A stretch of 64,000 nt of DNA from Arthrobacter sp. ISL-95 (GTDB lineage: Bacteria; Actinomycetota; Actinomycetes; Actinomycetales; Micrococcaceae), in assembly GCF_018613695.1 (NCBI RefSeq), contig NZ_JAGGPR010000001.1, positions 162,313 through 226,312 of the forward strand. The letters run 5' to 3'. A program made the position numbers and the translations under genes. The notes beneath the pieces were generated by a model, which worked only from the letters and a program-made list of their open reading frames with translations, ran no database searches and had not been told where the DNA came from. Within the stretch, counting starts at the first letter, position 1; every line of letters begins with the position of its first letter. This document shows, one piece after another, positions 28,660 to 38,575 of the stretch.

Positions 28660-29594
28660 TCCTGATCATGGGCCCGGAAGAGTATCTGGGTATCCGCGCC
28701 ATGGATGGCATCCGTAGCCATGTGCGTACCACTACTCCGGATGTGGAACTCAGCCGGCTGAACGCGGGCTCCTACGAGGCCGGTTCGTTGGCTATGACCG
28801 TCACGCCGTCCCTCTTCGGAGAGGGGAAGCTCATTGAGGTTGAGGGACTGGAAGCCATGAACGACGCTTTCCTGGCCGACGGATTGGCTTACCTCCAGCA
28901 TCCGGACCAGGACGTAGTCCTTGTCTTACGTCATGCCGGGGGAGTCCGCGGCAAGAAGCTGCTCGACGCCGTGAAGTCCGCCGGCTGGCCCGTCATTGAT
29001 TGCCAACCGCTGAAGAAGGACTCGGACAAGACCGCATTTGTCGTCTCCGAGTTCAGGGCCGGGGGGCGCCGCATTGAGGGCGAGGCCGTCCAGGCGTTGG
29101 TGAATGCGGTGGGTGCCAATCTCTCAGAACTGGCTGCTGCCTGCAACCAGCTCATTGCCGACGCCACCACCGCTGTCACAGCTGAAACCGTTGAACGCTA
29201 CTACGGAGGCCGGGTGGAAGCTACAGCCTTCAAAGTTGCCGACGCCGCCATGGCCGGCAACGGACCGGTGGCACTATCAACATTGCGGCATGCCTTGGCC
29301 ACCGGAGTTGACCCGGTCCCCTTGGTTGCGGCTCTGGCGGCCAAGCTGCGGACGTTGGCCAAAGTTGCCGGCGCCAATGGTTCTCCGGCCACCATCGCTA
29401 AGAACCTGGGAATGCAGCCGTGGCTCGTGGAGCAGGCGCAGCGTGATGTCCGGCGCTGGACCCCCGAAGGGCTGATCCGTTCAATCCAGGTGATCGCAGA
29501 AGCAGACGCCCAGGTGAAGGGTGAGTCGCGGGACCCTGTCTACGCAGTGGAGCATGCGGTTACGGTGATTGCAACGTCAGCCAGCCGCCGCTGA
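28578..29594 (+). CDS. holA: DNA polymerase III delta subunit
   Basis: This is the clamp-loader subunit that opens the beta clamp (338 residues). The N-terminal part contains LIMGPEEYLGIRAMDGIRSH. The clamp-interacting region is LFGEGKLIEVEGLEAM, and the AAA-like domain and C-terminal collar contain AFKVADAAMAGNGPVALSTLRHALATGVDP. GTG at 28578 has GGAAGGA at good spacing. The gene follows comEA and comEC, the usual order in many bacteria. Confidence 0.92.
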   Translation: MAAAQNTRAKSIAASTVTWRDAAPAAVVLIMGPEEYLGIRAMDGIRSHVRTTTPDVELSRLNAGSYEAGSLAMTVTPSLFGEGKLIEVEGLEAMNDAFLADGLAYLQHPDQDVVLVLRHAGGVRGKKLLDAVKSAGWPVIDCQPLKKDSDKTAFVVSEFRAGGRRIEGEAVQALVNAVGANLSELAAACNQLIADATTAVTAETVERYYGGRVEATAFKVADAAMAGNGPVALSTLRHALATGVDPVPLVAALAAKLRTLAKVAGANGSPATIAKNLGMQPWLVEQAQRDVRRWTPEGLIRSIQVIAEADAQVKGESRDPVYAVEHAVTVIATSASRR

Positions 29595-29635
29595 AGCTTC
29601 CGCTTTCGTTGAAGCTCCGGCCTCCAATTAAACCC

Positions 29636-29667
29636 AAAGGCCGGCGCCCAAGGGGCGCCGGCCTTTT
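29636..29667. terminator. Bidirectional terminator between holA and rpsT
   Basis: AAAGGCCGGCGCCC pairs perfectly with GGGCGCCGGCCTTT around a three-base loop, a 14-bp stem flanked by A and T runs. It can end transcription from holA on the plus strand and rpsT on the minus strand. Confidence 0.85.
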
Positions 29668-29693
29668 GATCAGCTCAGTCGAACTGGAAAACC

Positions 29694-29954
29694 TTAGAGT
29701 GCGTTGACCTTCTTGGAGATCGCCGACTTGCGGTTTGCAGCGTTGTTCTTGTGAATAACGCCCTTGCTGACAGCCTTGTCCAGCTTGCGGCTGGCAGCAA
29801 CAAGTGCAGTTCCAGCAGCATCCTTGTCGGCAGACTCAACGGCGGTGCTGACGGCGCGAATGGCCGTCTTCAGCTCAGACTTGACGGCGTTGTTACGCAG
29901 GCGAGCCTTCTCGTTGGTGAGGATGCGCTTCTTCTGGGACTTGATATTAGCCAC
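29694..29954 (-). CDS. rpsT: 30S ribosomal protein S20
   Basis: This 86-residue basic, helical protein binds 16S rRNA early in small-subunit assembly. The sequence [20 protein letters not shown] and the C-terminal [20 protein letters not shown] are diagnostic. The start is GTG at 29954, with an AAGAGAG ribosome-binding site. It stands alone between a shared terminator and a 178-base leader region. Confidence 0.97.
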   Translation of the reverse strand: MANIKSQKKRILTNEKARLRNNAVKSELKTAIRAVSTAVESADKDAAGTALVAASRKLDKAVSKGVIHKNNAANRKSAISKKVNAL

Positions 29955-29999
29955 GTATGAACTCTCTTTTTAATGCGGAAATGGTCTAGAGGGTTTTCA

Positions 30000-30046
30000 G
30001 GTTGGCCATCGACTGAGCGGCGTGGGGATGCCTATGGCAGCCAACC
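30000..30046 (-). promoter_or_regulatory. Hairpin in the rpsT leader
   Basis: GGTTGGC (30000-30006) pairs with GCCAACC (30040-30046), and CAT (30007-30009) can pair with ATG (30034-30036) inside it, giving a stem of about 10 bp with a bulge. It lies about 45-90 bases upstream of the rpsT start on the minus strand. I see no T-run. It may be part of the leader mRNA. Confidence 0.35.
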
Positions 30047-30132
30047 ATGCGTGGCCGTCGACCTGCACGGACACACAGCTATAAAGGATAGCAGAAAGTC
30101 AGGGCTCACGCAGACTCAGGGGCTCAGTCCTG

Positions 30133-30675
30133 CTATGGCCTTGCTTGGAGGGCCTGGACTACCTGTTGGAACTGCGATTTTCCCAAGACCGCGCCCTCGC
30201 GACGAATGGCTTGAGGATCCAGGCGGATGATGCGGCCCACGTTGATCTCACTTGGCCTGCCTTGCCGATCCCAGGAACCGGTACCAATATCAACGTAGTC
30301 ACCGGCCCTGAGGCCGTTGTCGTGGTCCTTTGAGGTCAGCATCAGCCCCAGGAGCCACTGTCCATCCCGCCCGATAAGGAGCACGGGGCGGTCCTTTCCC
30401 TGCGTGTGGTCTTCTTCGTAGGGAACCCAGCTCCACACGATCTCGCCGGGATCCGGTTGGCCATCCGGCTTGGGGGAGTAGTGGACGGAAGCTCTTCCTC
30501 GAAAGTCGCCCGGGTAGGAACCCGGTTGACGCTCGACGGCGGTCCGCCGGTTTCGCGCTTTGGAGGCGCCTTGCCCGGACGTGCCGGACCGGGTGTCCGC
30601 ATTCGTGGTGCTGCCCCCGAGTGCCTTGAGTGATCGCAGGAGAAGTTTGCCCAAGGGGCGCAAGTCGAAAGCCAT
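30133..30675 (-). CDS. PemK/MazF-like protein
   Basis: The 180-residue product has a C-terminal domain resembling PemK/MazF endoribonuclease toxins: IVWSWVPYEEDHTQGKDRPVLLIGRDGQWLLGLMLTSK, with the conserved Arg-Pro after the loop, and then VDIGTGSWDRQGRPSEINVGRI. The first 70 residues form an unusual basic extension. No antitoxin gene is adjacent; it is flanked by rpsT and the divergent lepA. Such solitary forms are common in actinobacteria and may not be toxins. Function is unproven. Confidence 0.78.
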   Translation of the reverse strand: MAFDLRPLGKLLLRSLKALGGSTTNADTRSGTSGQGASKARNRRTAVERQPGSYPGDFRGRASVHYSPKPDGQPDPGEIVWSWVPYEEDHTQGKDRPVLLIGRDGQWLLGLMLTSKDHDNGLRAGDYVDIGTGSWDRQGRPSEINVGRIIRLDPQAIRREGAVLGKSQFQQVVQALQARP

Positions 30676-30834
30676 GTGTCAACGCTACAGGCGGACGCTG
30701 CAAGGCTGGATGCGCAATGTACGGCGAAGCGCCGGTTCATGGGAGACTAGAGGATCAGATGCGCGGCGTGTTCCGGCTGGCCTTGTGCCCGGTTCCAGGA
30801 AATGCCGCGCGAGTGTCGACAGTAAGGATCCTGC

Positions 30835-32688
30835 GTGTCTCCCATGGCCCGCACCGCACCGGTGCCCGCCGCAACAGATCCGGCCATCATCCGGAACTTC
30901 TGCATCATTGCCCACATTGACCACGGTAAGTCCACCTTGGCCGACCGCATGCTGCAGTACACCGGCGTCGTTAAGCAACGCGACATGAAGGCCCAGTATC
31001 TGGACCGTATGGATATCGAACGTGAGCGCGGCATCACCATCAAGTCCCAGGCTGTACGCATGCCGTGGGAACTCGATGGCAATAGCTACGCGCTGAACAT
31101 GATCGATACCCCAGGCCACGTCGACTTCACCTATGAGGTTTCCCGCTCTCTCGCCGCTTGTGAGGGCGCCGTGCTGCTGGTGGATGCCGCCCAAGGTATC
31201 GAGGCGCAGACTCTTGCCAACCTGTATTTGGCAATGGAAAACAACCTCACCATCATTCCTGTGCTGAATAAGATCGACCTCCCGGCCGCCCAGCCTGAGA
31301 AGTACGCGGCGGAGCTTGCCAACCTCATTGGCGGGGACCCCGAGGACGTCCTCAAGGTTTCCGGAAAAACCGGAGTAGGCGTGGAGGCGCTGCTGGACAA
31401 GATTGTCCGCGATCTTCCTGCCCCTGTTGGCGACCCCAACGCTCCGGCCCGGGCCATGATCTTCGACTCTGTCTATGACACCTACCGTGGTGTCGTTACC
31501 TACGTACGCGTCGTGGACGGAATGCTCCACCCGCGCGAACGAATTCAGATGATGTCCACCCGGGCAACGCACGAGCTCCTGGAGATTGGTGTCAGCTCCC
31601 CGGAGCCCACGCCGTCCAAGGGACTTGGCGTGGGCGAAGTGGGTTACCTGATTACAGGTGTGAAGGATGTCCGCCAGTCCAAGGTTGGCGATACTGTTAC
31701 CAACCTGGCCAAGCCGGCTTCGGAGTCGCTGAGCGGTTATGCCGACGCCAAACCGATGGTCTTCTCCGGTCTTTACCCGTTGGACGGCACGGACTACCCG
31801 GTACTCCGTGATGCCCTCGAAAAGCTGATGCTCAACGACGCCGCACTGGTCTATGAGCCCGAGACATCTGCCGCGCTGGGCTTTGGGTTCCGCGTAGGAT
31901 TCCTGGGTTTGCTTCACTTGGAGATCACGCGTGAGCGCCTCGAGCGCGAATACAACCTGGACCTTATCTCCACCGCTCCCAACGTGGAGTACGAGGTGAC
32001 CCTCGAGGACAAGAAGGTTATCCACGTCACCAACCCCAGCGAGTACCCCACGGGCAAGATCTCCGAGGTCCGCGAGCCGATGGTTTCCGCGACTATCCTG
32101 GCGCCCAACGAGTTTGTTGGATCCATCATGGAACTCTGCCAGGGCCGCCGCGGCCAGATGCGCGGCATGGACTACCTGTCCGAGGACCGTGTTGAACTCC
32201 GCTACTGGATCCCGCTGGCAGAGATTGTGTTCGACTTCTTCGACCTCCTGAAGTCCAAGACCCGCGGCTATGCCTCGCTGGACTGGAAGGCCGATGGGGA
32301 GCAGGTGGCTGACCTCGTAAAGGTGGACATCCTGCTGCAAGGTGAACAGGTGGACGCCTTCAGCGCCATCACCCACCGCGATAAGGCCTACGCCTACGGC
32401 GTGATGATGACCGGCAAGCTCCGTGAGCTTATTCCAAGGCAGCAGTTCGAGGTGCCCATTCAGGCCGCCATCGGATCCCGCATCATTGCCCGTGAGAGCA
32501 TCCGGGCCATCCGTAAGGACGTTCTTGCCAAGTGCTACGGCGGTGACATCACCCGTAAACGCAAGCTGCTCGAGAAGCAGAAAGAGGGCAAGAAGCGCAT
32601 GAAGATGGTGGGTCGCGTGGAGGTGCCCCAGGAAGCATTCATCGCCGCCCTGACCACTGATGAGTCCAAGGACAAGGCTAAGAAGTAA
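30835..32688 (+). CDS. lepA: Translation elongation factor 4 (LepA)
   Basis: This GTPase (617 residues) acts on the ribosome and is thought to relocate stalled complexes. The G motifs are AHIDHGKST (G1), ERGITI (G2), DTPGHVDF (G3), NKIDLP (G4) and VSGKTG (G5). The LepA-specific C-terminal domain is intact ([22 protein letters not shown]). GTG at 30835 is preceded by AAGGA. A stem of GCGCGGC/GCCGCGC lies in the 159-base gap upstream. hemW follows with no gap. Confidence 0.95.
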   Translation: MSPMARTAPVPAATDPAIIRNFCIIAHIDHGKSTLADRMLQYTGVVKQRDMKAQYLDRMDIERERGITIKSQAVRMPWELDGNSYALNMIDTPGHVDFTYEVSRSLAACEGAVLLVDAAQGIEAQTLANLYLAMENNLTIIPVLNKIDLPAAQPEKYAAELANLIGGDPEDVLKVSGKTGVGVEALLDKIVRDLPAPVGDPNAPARAMIFDSVYDTYRGVVTYVRVVDGMLHPRERIQMMSTRATHELLEIGVSSPEPTPSKGLGVGEVGYLITGVKDVRQSKVGDTVTNLAKPASESLSGYADAKPMVFSGLYPLDGTDYPVLRDALEKLMLNDAALVYEPETSAALGFGFRVGFLGLLHLEITRERLEREYNLDLISTAPNVEYEVTLEDKKVIHVTNPSEYPTGKISEVREPMVSATILAPNEFVGSIMELCQGRRGQMRGMDYLSEDRVELRYWIPLAEIVFDFFDLLKSKTRGYASLDWKADGEQVADLVKVDILLQGEQVDAFSAITHRDKAYAYGVMMTGKLRELIPRQQFEVPIQAAIGSRIIARESIRAIRKDVLAKCYGGDITRKRKLLEKQKEGKKRMKMVGRVEVPQEAFIAALTTDESKDKAKK

Positions 32689-33918
32689 ATGCCCAGCGTC
32701 CTACCTTTGGGCGACCCGGCACCTGCGGATGGCATCTTGCCTCCGCAGGTGTTGGCCGGCGTCGAGCGCCGTAAGTTCGGGCTCTATGTCCACATACCGT
32801 TCTGTGCTGTTCGTTGTGGCTACTGCGATTTCAACACCTACACTGCCACGGAGCTCGGCGGGGGCGCCTCTCAGGACGCCTACGCTTCTACGGCCGTCTC
32901 TGAGCTGAACTTCGCCTCGTCGGCTCTGGATGCGTCCGGTTTGCCTCGACGTCCGCTCAGTACTGTCTTCTTTGGTGGTGGCACCCCCACCCTTCTGCCG
33001 GCAGAAGATCTGGCGCGGATCCTGGAAGCCGCCGTCGGCCACTGGGGGCTTGCCGCCGGCGCCGAGGTCACTACCGAGGCCAATCCGGATTCCGTAACTC
33101 CTGAATCCCTGAAGGTACTGGCTGACGCCGGATTCACCAGGGTCTCTTTCGGCATGCAGTCAGCGGTGCCTCACGTTCTGAAGGTCCTGGACCGCACGCA
33201 CACGCCCAGCCGTGTGCCGCTCGTGGTGCAATGGGCGCGTGAAGCCGGCCTAGCAGTCAGCCTGGACCTCATCTACGGCACGCCGGGAGAGTCCATGGCC
33301 GACTGGCAGTTGTCACTCGAAACTGCGCTCTCGTACCAGCCTGATCACATCAGTGCCTATGCGTTGATCGTGGAGGACGGCACCAAACTTGCCGCCCAGA
33401 TACGTCGCGGTGAGGTACCCGGCATTGATGACGACGACCACGCCTCCAAATACGAGCTGGCAGACAAAATGATCTCCGAAGCGGGCTTGAACTGGTACGA
33501 GGTCAGCAATTGGTCGCGAACGCCGGAACAGGCTTGCCGGCACAATCTTGCCTACTGGCGGGGAGACGACTGGTGGGGCATCGGTCCCGGCGCCCACTCC
33601 CACGTGGGAGGCGTCCGGTGGTGGAACGTCAAGCACCCCACGGCATACGCCTCAAGGCTCGGGAGTGCGAGCTCTCCGGCTGCCGGACGGGAAACCCTGG
33701 ATGCCGAAACCCGGGAAGTGGAGCGCATCATGCTTGAAGCCCGGCTCGGCACAGGATTGTCAGTGGATGCTTTGGATGCAATTGGACGGCACGCGATGGC
33801 CGGGCTGATTGCTGACGAACTGGTGGACCCTGTGCAGGCGTTCAAGGGCCGGCTGGTCCTTACCCTGAAGGGTCGTCTCCTGGCAGACGCAGTAGTGAGA
33901 AGGATCCTGCCCGACTGA
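32689..33918 (+). CDS. hemW: Radical SAM heme chaperone HemW
   Basis: This 409-residue radical SAM protein is related to oxygen-independent coproporphyrinogen dehydrogenase, and family members deliver heme to respiratory proteins. The iron-sulfur motif CAVRCGYC is near residue 39. Further signatures are VFFGGGTPTLLPAEDLARIL, GMQSAVPHVLKVLDRTH and the HemN C-terminal domain. It begins directly after the lepA stop, a conserved lepA-hemW pair. The annotation as coproporphyrinogen oxidase would be an old, probably wrong, name. Confidence 0.92.
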   Translation: MPSVLPLGDPAPADGILPPQVLAGVERRKFGLYVHIPFCAVRCGYCDFNTYTATELGGGASQDAYASTAVSELNFASSALDASGLPRRPLSTVFFGGGTPTLLPAEDLARILEAAVGHWGLAAGAEVTTEANPDSVTPESLKVLADAGFTRVSFGMQSAVPHVLKVLDRTHTPSRVPLVVQWAREAGLAVSLDLIYGTPGESMADWQLSLETALSYQPDHISAYALIVEDGTKLAAQIRRGEVPGIDDDDHASKYELADKMISEAGLNWYEVSNWSRTPEQACRHNLAYWRGDDWWGIGPGAHSHVGGVRWWNVKHPTAYASRLGSASSPAAGRETLDAETREVERIMLEARLGTGLSVDALDAIGRHAMAGLIADELVDPVQAFKGRLVLTLKGRLLADAVVRRILPD

Positions 33919-33989
33919 CCGGAAGGCTCCTCCCCGGCAGACGCATCAGCCGCCATGCGCGGCGGAGGGGCGCTACGGCGAAGGGGACG

Positions 33990-34403
33990 CTACTTAATCC
34001 AGCGCAGGTTGACCTTGTAACGGTGAGGCTGGCCGTGGTTTACCCGGATGCCCGCCGAGACGGAGAAACACGTTAGTGCCACCCATATGGCCGTGGCGAT
34101 GACTGCGAAGATGTTGCCAACTACAGGCAGCAAAACCAGGATGTTGGCCAGAACGGCAGCGATGGTGGGAGGCAGCGTGAAGTTCAGCGCTTCTTTGGAT
34201 TCCTGTGCGGTGAAGGGTCCACGATCCCGGAAAATCAAGTAGATCAGAAGAGACGGCAGGCATCCCAGGATGCCGCCGAAGTGAGCCAATGTAGCCCATT
34301 GCCTATCCTCGCTGGCCGTCAACGGGAGTGCGTTGGCAGGCGCGCCATGGTACTGGGGCCGGCCTGCGGCGCTGCCCGGTTCTTCAGGAGCGTTATCTGC
34401 CAC
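33990..34403 (-). CDS. DUF4870 membrane protein
   Basis: This is a 137-residue protein with a short hydrophilic N-terminus and then three hydrophobic segments (WATLAHFGGILGCLPSLLIYLIF; FTLPPTIAAVLANILVLLPVVG; FAVIATAIWVALTCFSVSAGI). The pattern fits the DUF4870 family of small integral membrane proteins of unknown function. GTG at 34403 has AAAGGGAAG upstream; the frame is open for 15 more codons to 34448. It is convergent with hemW. Confidence 0.8.
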   Translation of the reverse strand: MADNAPEEPGSAAGRPQYHGAPANALPLTASEDRQWATLAHFGGILGCLPSLLIYLIFRDRGPFTAQESKEALNFTLPPTIAAVLANILVLLPVVGNIFAVIATAIWVALTCFSVSAGIRVNHGQPHRYKVNLRWIK

Positions 34404-34525
34404 GGTGTCTTCCCTTTGCTGTAAAGATGGTGCGGTGTTGCTGTCCAAGAATACCGGCCCCGGCGCACTTCCCGGGACAAACGCCCTGTTGACACGGAAG
34501 TTGCGGACACCTGAGGGACCTCACC

Positions 34526-35377
34526 TCAAGGAACGGTCAGAAAATCAATGACTTCTTCGACGCGACCCAGGAGCGAGGCCTCGAGGTCGGCATAAGTGCG
34601 GACTGCACTTAGGAGCCGTTGCCAACCCAAGCCTATGTCCTCTGCGGTCTCATGCGGCCAGCCGAAGGCGCTGAGGATTCCCGTCTTCCAATCGGTCCCG
34701 CGGGGTACGGCCGGCCATGCCTCGATGCCGAGCACCTTTGGCCGGATGGCTTGCCAGACATCCACGTAGGGGTGTCCAACTATGAGGACGTTTCCCGCAG
34801 CGCCCGGCACTGTCATGGCATCGGCGGCGATCCGGGATTCTTTGGAGCCGGGGACAAGGTGGTCCACGAGGATGCCAAGCCTGCGGCCTGAGCCGGGATT
34901 GAAATCTGCGATGGCGGACTTCAAGTCATCTATGCCGTGGAGTGGTTCCACGACGATGCCCTCTACCCGGAGATCGTCACCCCAGACCTTCTCGACGAGC
35001 TCGGCGTCGTGCTTTCCTTCCACCCAGATCCGGCTGGCCTTGGCTACCTGGGCCCGTTGACCTTGCACCCTGACGGAGCCTGAGGCTGTCCGGCCAGAGG
35101 GAACGGCGGGCGTGGCAGCACGCGGGGCCGGAGGCATCAACCGTATGGCCTGCCCTTCGAGCAGGAAGCCAAATCCCAGCTGGAAGGACTTGGTCTTACC
35201 GCGGCGGTCCTCCAGGGAGACCACATGCATGCCGCCCGCTTTCTCAACACGCGTGACTTCTCCCACCCAGCCCGACTGCACGTCCTCAAGGACCATTCCC
35301 CGTTGGACGGCTACTTCCGGCAGTTGCTTTTTGGCTGGAGCGGACAGATCCTGCGGACCCCAATTGTTCAAAGCCAA
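34526..35377 (-). CDS. DUF3097 family protein
   Basis: This is a 283-residue cytosolic protein of an actinobacterial family without assigned function. A small beta-rich N-terminal part (MVLEDVQSGWVGEVTRVEKAG) is followed by a larger domain with ASRIWVEGKHDAELVEKVWGDDLR and LGILVDHLVPGSKESRIA. The segment WVEGKHDAELVEKVWG is suggestive of a Toprim fold (Glu then a later DHLVPGSKE), but that is inference. TTG at 35377 has an AGGTAGGAA ribosome-binding site. It is divergent from hrcA. Confidence 0.8.
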   Translation of the reverse strand: MALNNWGPQDLSAPAKKQLPEVAVQRGMVLEDVQSGWVGEVTRVEKAGGMHVVSLEDRRGKTKSFQLGFGFLLEGQAIRLMPPAPRAATPAVPSGRTASGSVRVQGQRAQVAKASRIWVEGKHDAELVEKVWGDDLRVEGIVVEPLHGIDDLKSAIADFNPGSGRRLGILVDHLVPGSKESRIAADAMTVPGAAGNVLIVGHPYVDVWQAIRPKVLGIEAWPAVPRGTDWKTGILSAFGWPHETAEDIGLGWQRLLSAVRTYADLEASLLGRVEEVIDFLTVP

Positions 35378-35439
35378 GGGATTCCTACCTTTTGTGCTGG
35401 TTTATGGTGCGGGCCGAAGCCGCCCGCGGCAGGTTTCAA

Positions 35440-35477
35440 TGCTAACAACGGGGTGGCTCATACTAGACTTGTTAGCA
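35440..35477. promoter_or_regulatory. Extra inverted repeat overlapping the CIRCE left arm
   Basis: TGCTAACAA (35440-35448) and TTGTTAGCA (35469-35477) form a perfect 9-bp inverted repeat around 20 bases. The right arm shares TTAGCA with the left arm of CIRCE. The candidate -10 TAGACT (35464-35469) lies at the inner edge of the repeat. Confidence 0.5.
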
Positions 35478-35498
35478 CTTGGGCATGTTGAGTGCTAA
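35472..35498 (+). promoter_or_regulatory. CIRCE element, HrcA operator
   Basis: TTAGCACTT-N9-GAGTGCTAA matches the CIRCE consensus TTAGCACTC-N9-GAGTGCTAA with one mismatch. It lies 71 bases upstream of hrcA, so HrcA probably represses its own operon and heat shock relieves that repression. Confidence 0.9.
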
Positions 35499-35569
35499 GT
35501 TCGGAGGTCCAGTTGAGACCCCGCGTTGACCGGTCGTAGAGACCATGGCAGTCGTCAGGAGGTGGAGTA

Positions 35570-36577
35570 ATGAGTGAGCCGCGCAAGCTTGAAGTGCTGC
35601 GTGCCATCGTTGAAGATTACGTGCATTCCAGGGAACCTGTCGGGTCGAAGGCCCTCGTGGAGCGGCACCATCTTGGCGTTTCCAGTGCCACTATCCGGAA
35701 TGACATGGCTGTCCTGGAAGAGGAAGGCCTTATTGCAGCGCCCCATACAAGCGCTGGCCGCATCCCCACGGACAAGGGCTATCGCTTGTTCGTTGACCGC
35801 ATTTCGCAGGTCAAACCACTATCGGCGGCCGAACGCAGGGCCATCCATTCGTTGCTCGAAGGCCCCGATGATGTTGATGACATCCTGGAGCGCACCGTTA
35901 GGCTTCTGTCGCAGCTGACCAACCAGGTCGCCGTCGTGCAGTACCCGCATTCGAATCGCGCGTTGGTCCGTCACGTGGAATTCGTTCTGCTGGCTCCGCA
36001 ACAGGTGCTCGTGGTCTTGATCGCGGACACCGGTAGCGTGGGGCAGAAGGTCATCGACGCCGGTACTGATGTGAGCAATGAGGCATTGATGCTCCTGAGG
36101 TCGCGGTTCCTCGGCAACATTGCAGGCACACAGCTGGCTCTTTTGCCGCAAGTGCTCCCGTCGGTAGTTGCATTGTGTCCTCCGGAGCTGCGCGGCCTGG
36201 CGCAAACGTTGGCCCAGGGCCTGCAATCACTGAGCGACACCAGCCGCGAAGAGCGCATCCTGATGGCTGGAACGGCAAACCTTGCCCGCTCCAACGTGGA
36301 CTTCCCCTTGAGCATCGGACCTGTGCTGGAAGCACTCGAGGAACAAGTTGTCATGCTCCGGTTGTTATCCGACATGGGGGATGATCCCCGCGGCGTTACC
36401 GTGAGCATTGGACGTGAGAATCCCTACGACGGTTTGGCGGAGGCGTCCGTCGTGGCTACGGGTTACGGCTCCGGTGCCAAGGTAGGGATTCTTGGTCCCA
36501 CGCGCATGGACTACCCCACCACCATGGCAGCCGTTCGCGCCGTGGCCCGTTACCTTTCCCGCATTCTCGGCGCCTGA
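35570..36577 (+). CDS. hrcA: Heat-inducible transcription repressor HrcA
   Basis: This 335-residue winged-helix repressor binds CIRCE elements and is folded with help from GroEL. The N-terminal HTH region includes [51 protein letters not shown]; the central and C-terminal parts carry [13 protein letters not shown] and [18 protein letters not shown] site precedes the ATG. It is followed by dnaJ and rsmE, a conserved actinobacterial order. Confidence 0.95.
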   Translation: MSEPRKLEVLRAIVEDYVHSREPVGSKALVERHHLGVSSATIRNDMAVLEEEGLIAAPHTSAGRIPTDKGYRLFVDRISQVKPLSAAERRAIHSLLEGPDDVDDILERTVRLLSQLTNQVAVVQYPHSNRALVRHVEFVLLAPQQVLVVLIADTGSVGQKVIDAGTDVSNEALMLLRSRFLGNIAGTQLALLPQVLPSVVALCPPELRGLAQTLAQGLQSLSDTSREERILMAGTANLARSNVDFPLSIGPVLEALEEQVVMLRLLSDMGDDPRGVTVSIGRENPYDGLAEASVVATGYGSGAKVGILGPTRMDYPTTMAAVRAVARYLSRILGA

Positions 36578-36627
36578 ACACCGGTCCGAGGAAATATCCG
36601 CAGTACAACAAGGAAGAGATACCGACT

Positions 36628-37755
36628 TTGAGCAGCCACTATGACGTTTTGGGAGTCTCGCCGGAAGCCACCGGGGAAGAGATCAAAAAGGCGTACCGCA
36701 AGTTGGCGCGGAAACTGCACCCCGACGTAAACCCCGGTGAAGATGTCGCGGAGCAGTTCAAGGCCGTGACCCACGCCTACGAAGTGTTGTCGGATCCCCA
36801 GAAGCGACGCGTATACGACGCCACGGGTAATGAAAACGGCACTGACAACGGCTTCGGTGGCGGCTATGCCGGCCAGGGATTCGCGTTCCAGGACATCTTT
36901 GACACCTTCTTTGGGGGAGGCGGCGGCCACGGTGGACCAGCGTCCCGCGTCCGTCGCGGACAGGACGCGCTCATCAGCGTACGCATCGACTTGAAGGATG
37001 CCGTATTCGGCGTCAATAAGAAGCTCGAAGTGGACACCGCGGTCATCTGCCCCACCTGTGATGGCAGCTGCTGCCGCCCGGGCACCCACCCGGAACGCTG
37101 CGACATTTGCGGTGGCAGCGGCCAGGTCCAACGGGCCGTCCGTTCCATCCTCGGCCAGGTCATGACCACCGCCCCTTGCGGTTCCTGCGAGGGCTTCGGC
37201 ACCGTCATCAAGGACCCCTGCAACGAGTGCAACGGGCAGGGCCGCATCCGCAGCCGCCGTTCACTCACCATCAAGGTCCCGGCCGGTGTCGCCACCGGTA
37301 CACGCATCCAGCTGTCCGGGCAGGGTGAAGCGGGCCCGGCGGGTGGACCCGCCGGTGATCTCTATGTGGAGATCCGGGTCAACAACGATTCCATGTTCAT
37401 GCGTGAAGGCGACGACCTCCACGCAACACTGAGCGTGCCCATGACGGCGGCGGCACTTGGCACCTCATTGCAGCTGGACACCTTCGACGGCGCACAGGAC
37501 ATTGACGTCAAGGCCGGAACCCAATCCGGAGAAGTCATCACCCTCCGCGGCCTGGGTGTTACACACCTCCGCGGCTATGGCCGTGGCGACCTCAAGGTTC
37601 ACTTGCACGTGGAGACACCAACCAAGCTCGACCCCGCTCAAGAGGAACTCCTGCAGCAGCTCGCCAAGCTGCGCGGTGAGCAGTTTACCGAGGGAAAGCT
37701 AGTAGCCAGCGGCGGGATGTTCGCGAAGCTTCGTGACAAGCTCGGTAACCTGTAG
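36628..37755 (+). CDS. dnaJ: Chaperone protein DnaJ (HrcA-linked copy)
   Basis: This 375-residue co-chaperone of DnaK has a J domain with HPD at about residue 31 ([10 protein letters not shown]) and a Gly/Phe-rich linker. Its zinc domain has four Cys pairs ([32 protein letters not shown]), and beta C-terminal domains follow. In actinobacteria this second DnaJ lies beside hrcA, while another usually sits with dnaK-grpE. TTG at 36628 has AAGGAAGAG upstream. Confidence 0.95.
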   Translation: MSSHYDVLGVSPEATGEEIKKAYRKLARKLHPDVNPGEDVAEQFKAVTHAYEVLSDPQKRRVYDATGNENGTDNGFGGGYAGQGFAFQDIFDTFFGGGGGHGGPASRVRRGQDALISVRIDLKDAVFGVNKKLEVDTAVICPTCDGSCCRPGTHPERCDICGGSGQVQRAVRSILGQVMTTAPCGSCEGFGTVIKDPCNECNGQGRIRSRRSLTIKVPAGVATGTRIQLSGQGEAGPAGGPAGDLYVEIRVNNDSMFMREGDDLHATLSVPMTAAALGTSLQLDTFDGAQDIDVKAGTQSGEVITLRGLGVTHLRGYGRGDLKVHLHVETPTKLDPAQEELLQQLAKLRGEQFTEGKLVASGGMFAKLRDKLGNL

Positions 37756-37757
37756 CA

Positions 37758-38531
37758 GTGAGCAATGCGGTCTTCTTTGCACCGGCCGGTAGCCTCGGTC
37801 AGCTGAATCCCGGGTCCACCTTCGTTTTGGAAGGTGCTGAAGCCCGCCATGCTGTCACGGTCAAGCGACTAGCTGTGGGTGAGCCCGTGGACATAGCGGA
37901 CGGTTTCGGCGTGCGGTTGACCGGCACCGTAGTTGACGCCGGTTCCAGCACCCTGACCGTGAAGGCATCCGGGGTCCTCGTCGAGCCCCAGCCGGAGGTT
38001 CGGCTGGTGCTGGTTCAGGCCCTGGCAAAAGGGGACCGGGATGAACTGGCCATCGAGACTGCCACGGAACTCGGAATAGACGCCGTCATTCCGTGGCAGT
38101 CTGAGCGGGCAATCGTACGTTGGAAGGGTGACCGGGCCGCCAAAGCGCACGCCAAGTGGCAGTCAGTGGTCACTGCGGCAGCCAAACAGGCGCGGCGTGC
38201 TTGGATTCCTGAGGTGCGGTCCATCGTGGACTCAGGCGCTTTGGCGAAGGCCGTGGCCGCCGCTGATGTGGCCATCATCCTCCATGAAGACGCCAAGAAC
38301 CCACTGCGTACTGTCCTTGAAGAGGCACATGCGGTCCTGAATGGAGAAGCGGGGACGCCTCGCGAGGTGCTCTTGATCGTTGGGCCGGAGGGTGGAATCT
38401 CGCCGCGTGAGGTAACGCGTCTCAGTGACGCGGGAGCCGTGACGGCACTTTTGGGTCACCACGTCCTGAGGTCATCGACGGCGGGACCCGCCGCCGTCGT
38501 TCTTGCCAGTGACGTTCTGGGCCGCTGGTAG
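37758..38531 (+). CDS. rsmE: 16S rRNA (uracil-1498-N3)-methyltransferase
   Basis: The 257-residue SPOUT-class enzyme methylates U1498 of 16S rRNA with SAM. The motifs include LVLVQALAKGDRDELAIETATELG and the SAM-binding trefoil knot region LLIVGPEGGISPREVTRL with LGHHVLRSSTAGPAA. The gene starts two bases after dnaJ with GTG, so it is cotranscribed with the heat-shock genes. Confidence 0.93.
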   Translation: MSNAVFFAPAGSLGQLNPGSTFVLEGAEARHAVTVKRLAVGEPVDIADGFGVRLTGTVVDAGSSTLTVKASGVLVEPQPEVRLVLVQALAKGDRDELAIETATELGIDAVIPWQSERAIVRWKGDRAAKAHAKWQSVVTAAAKQARRAWIPEVRSIVDSGALAKAVAAADVAIILHEDAKNPLRTVLEEAHAVLNGEAGTPREVLLIVGPEGGISPREVTRLSDAGAVTALLGHHVLRSSTAGPAAVVLASDVLGRW

Positions 38532-38550
38532 TGGCCCGCGGGGCCAGCGG
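38522..38550. terminator. Possible hairpin between convergent genes
   Basis: CCGCTGG (38522-38528) can pair with CCAGCGG (38544-38550); an alternative inner stem TGGCCC/GGGCCA competes with it. No T-run follows. It overlaps the rsmE stop and precedes a convergent gene. Confidence 0.3.
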
Positions 38551-38575
38551 ACCCGGCTGCTAGCCCACCCCACAG

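Noticed and set aside
30133..30675. A toxin-antitoxin pair call for the PemK-like gene
   Set aside because: There is no antitoxin-sized frame beside it with a ribosome-binding site.
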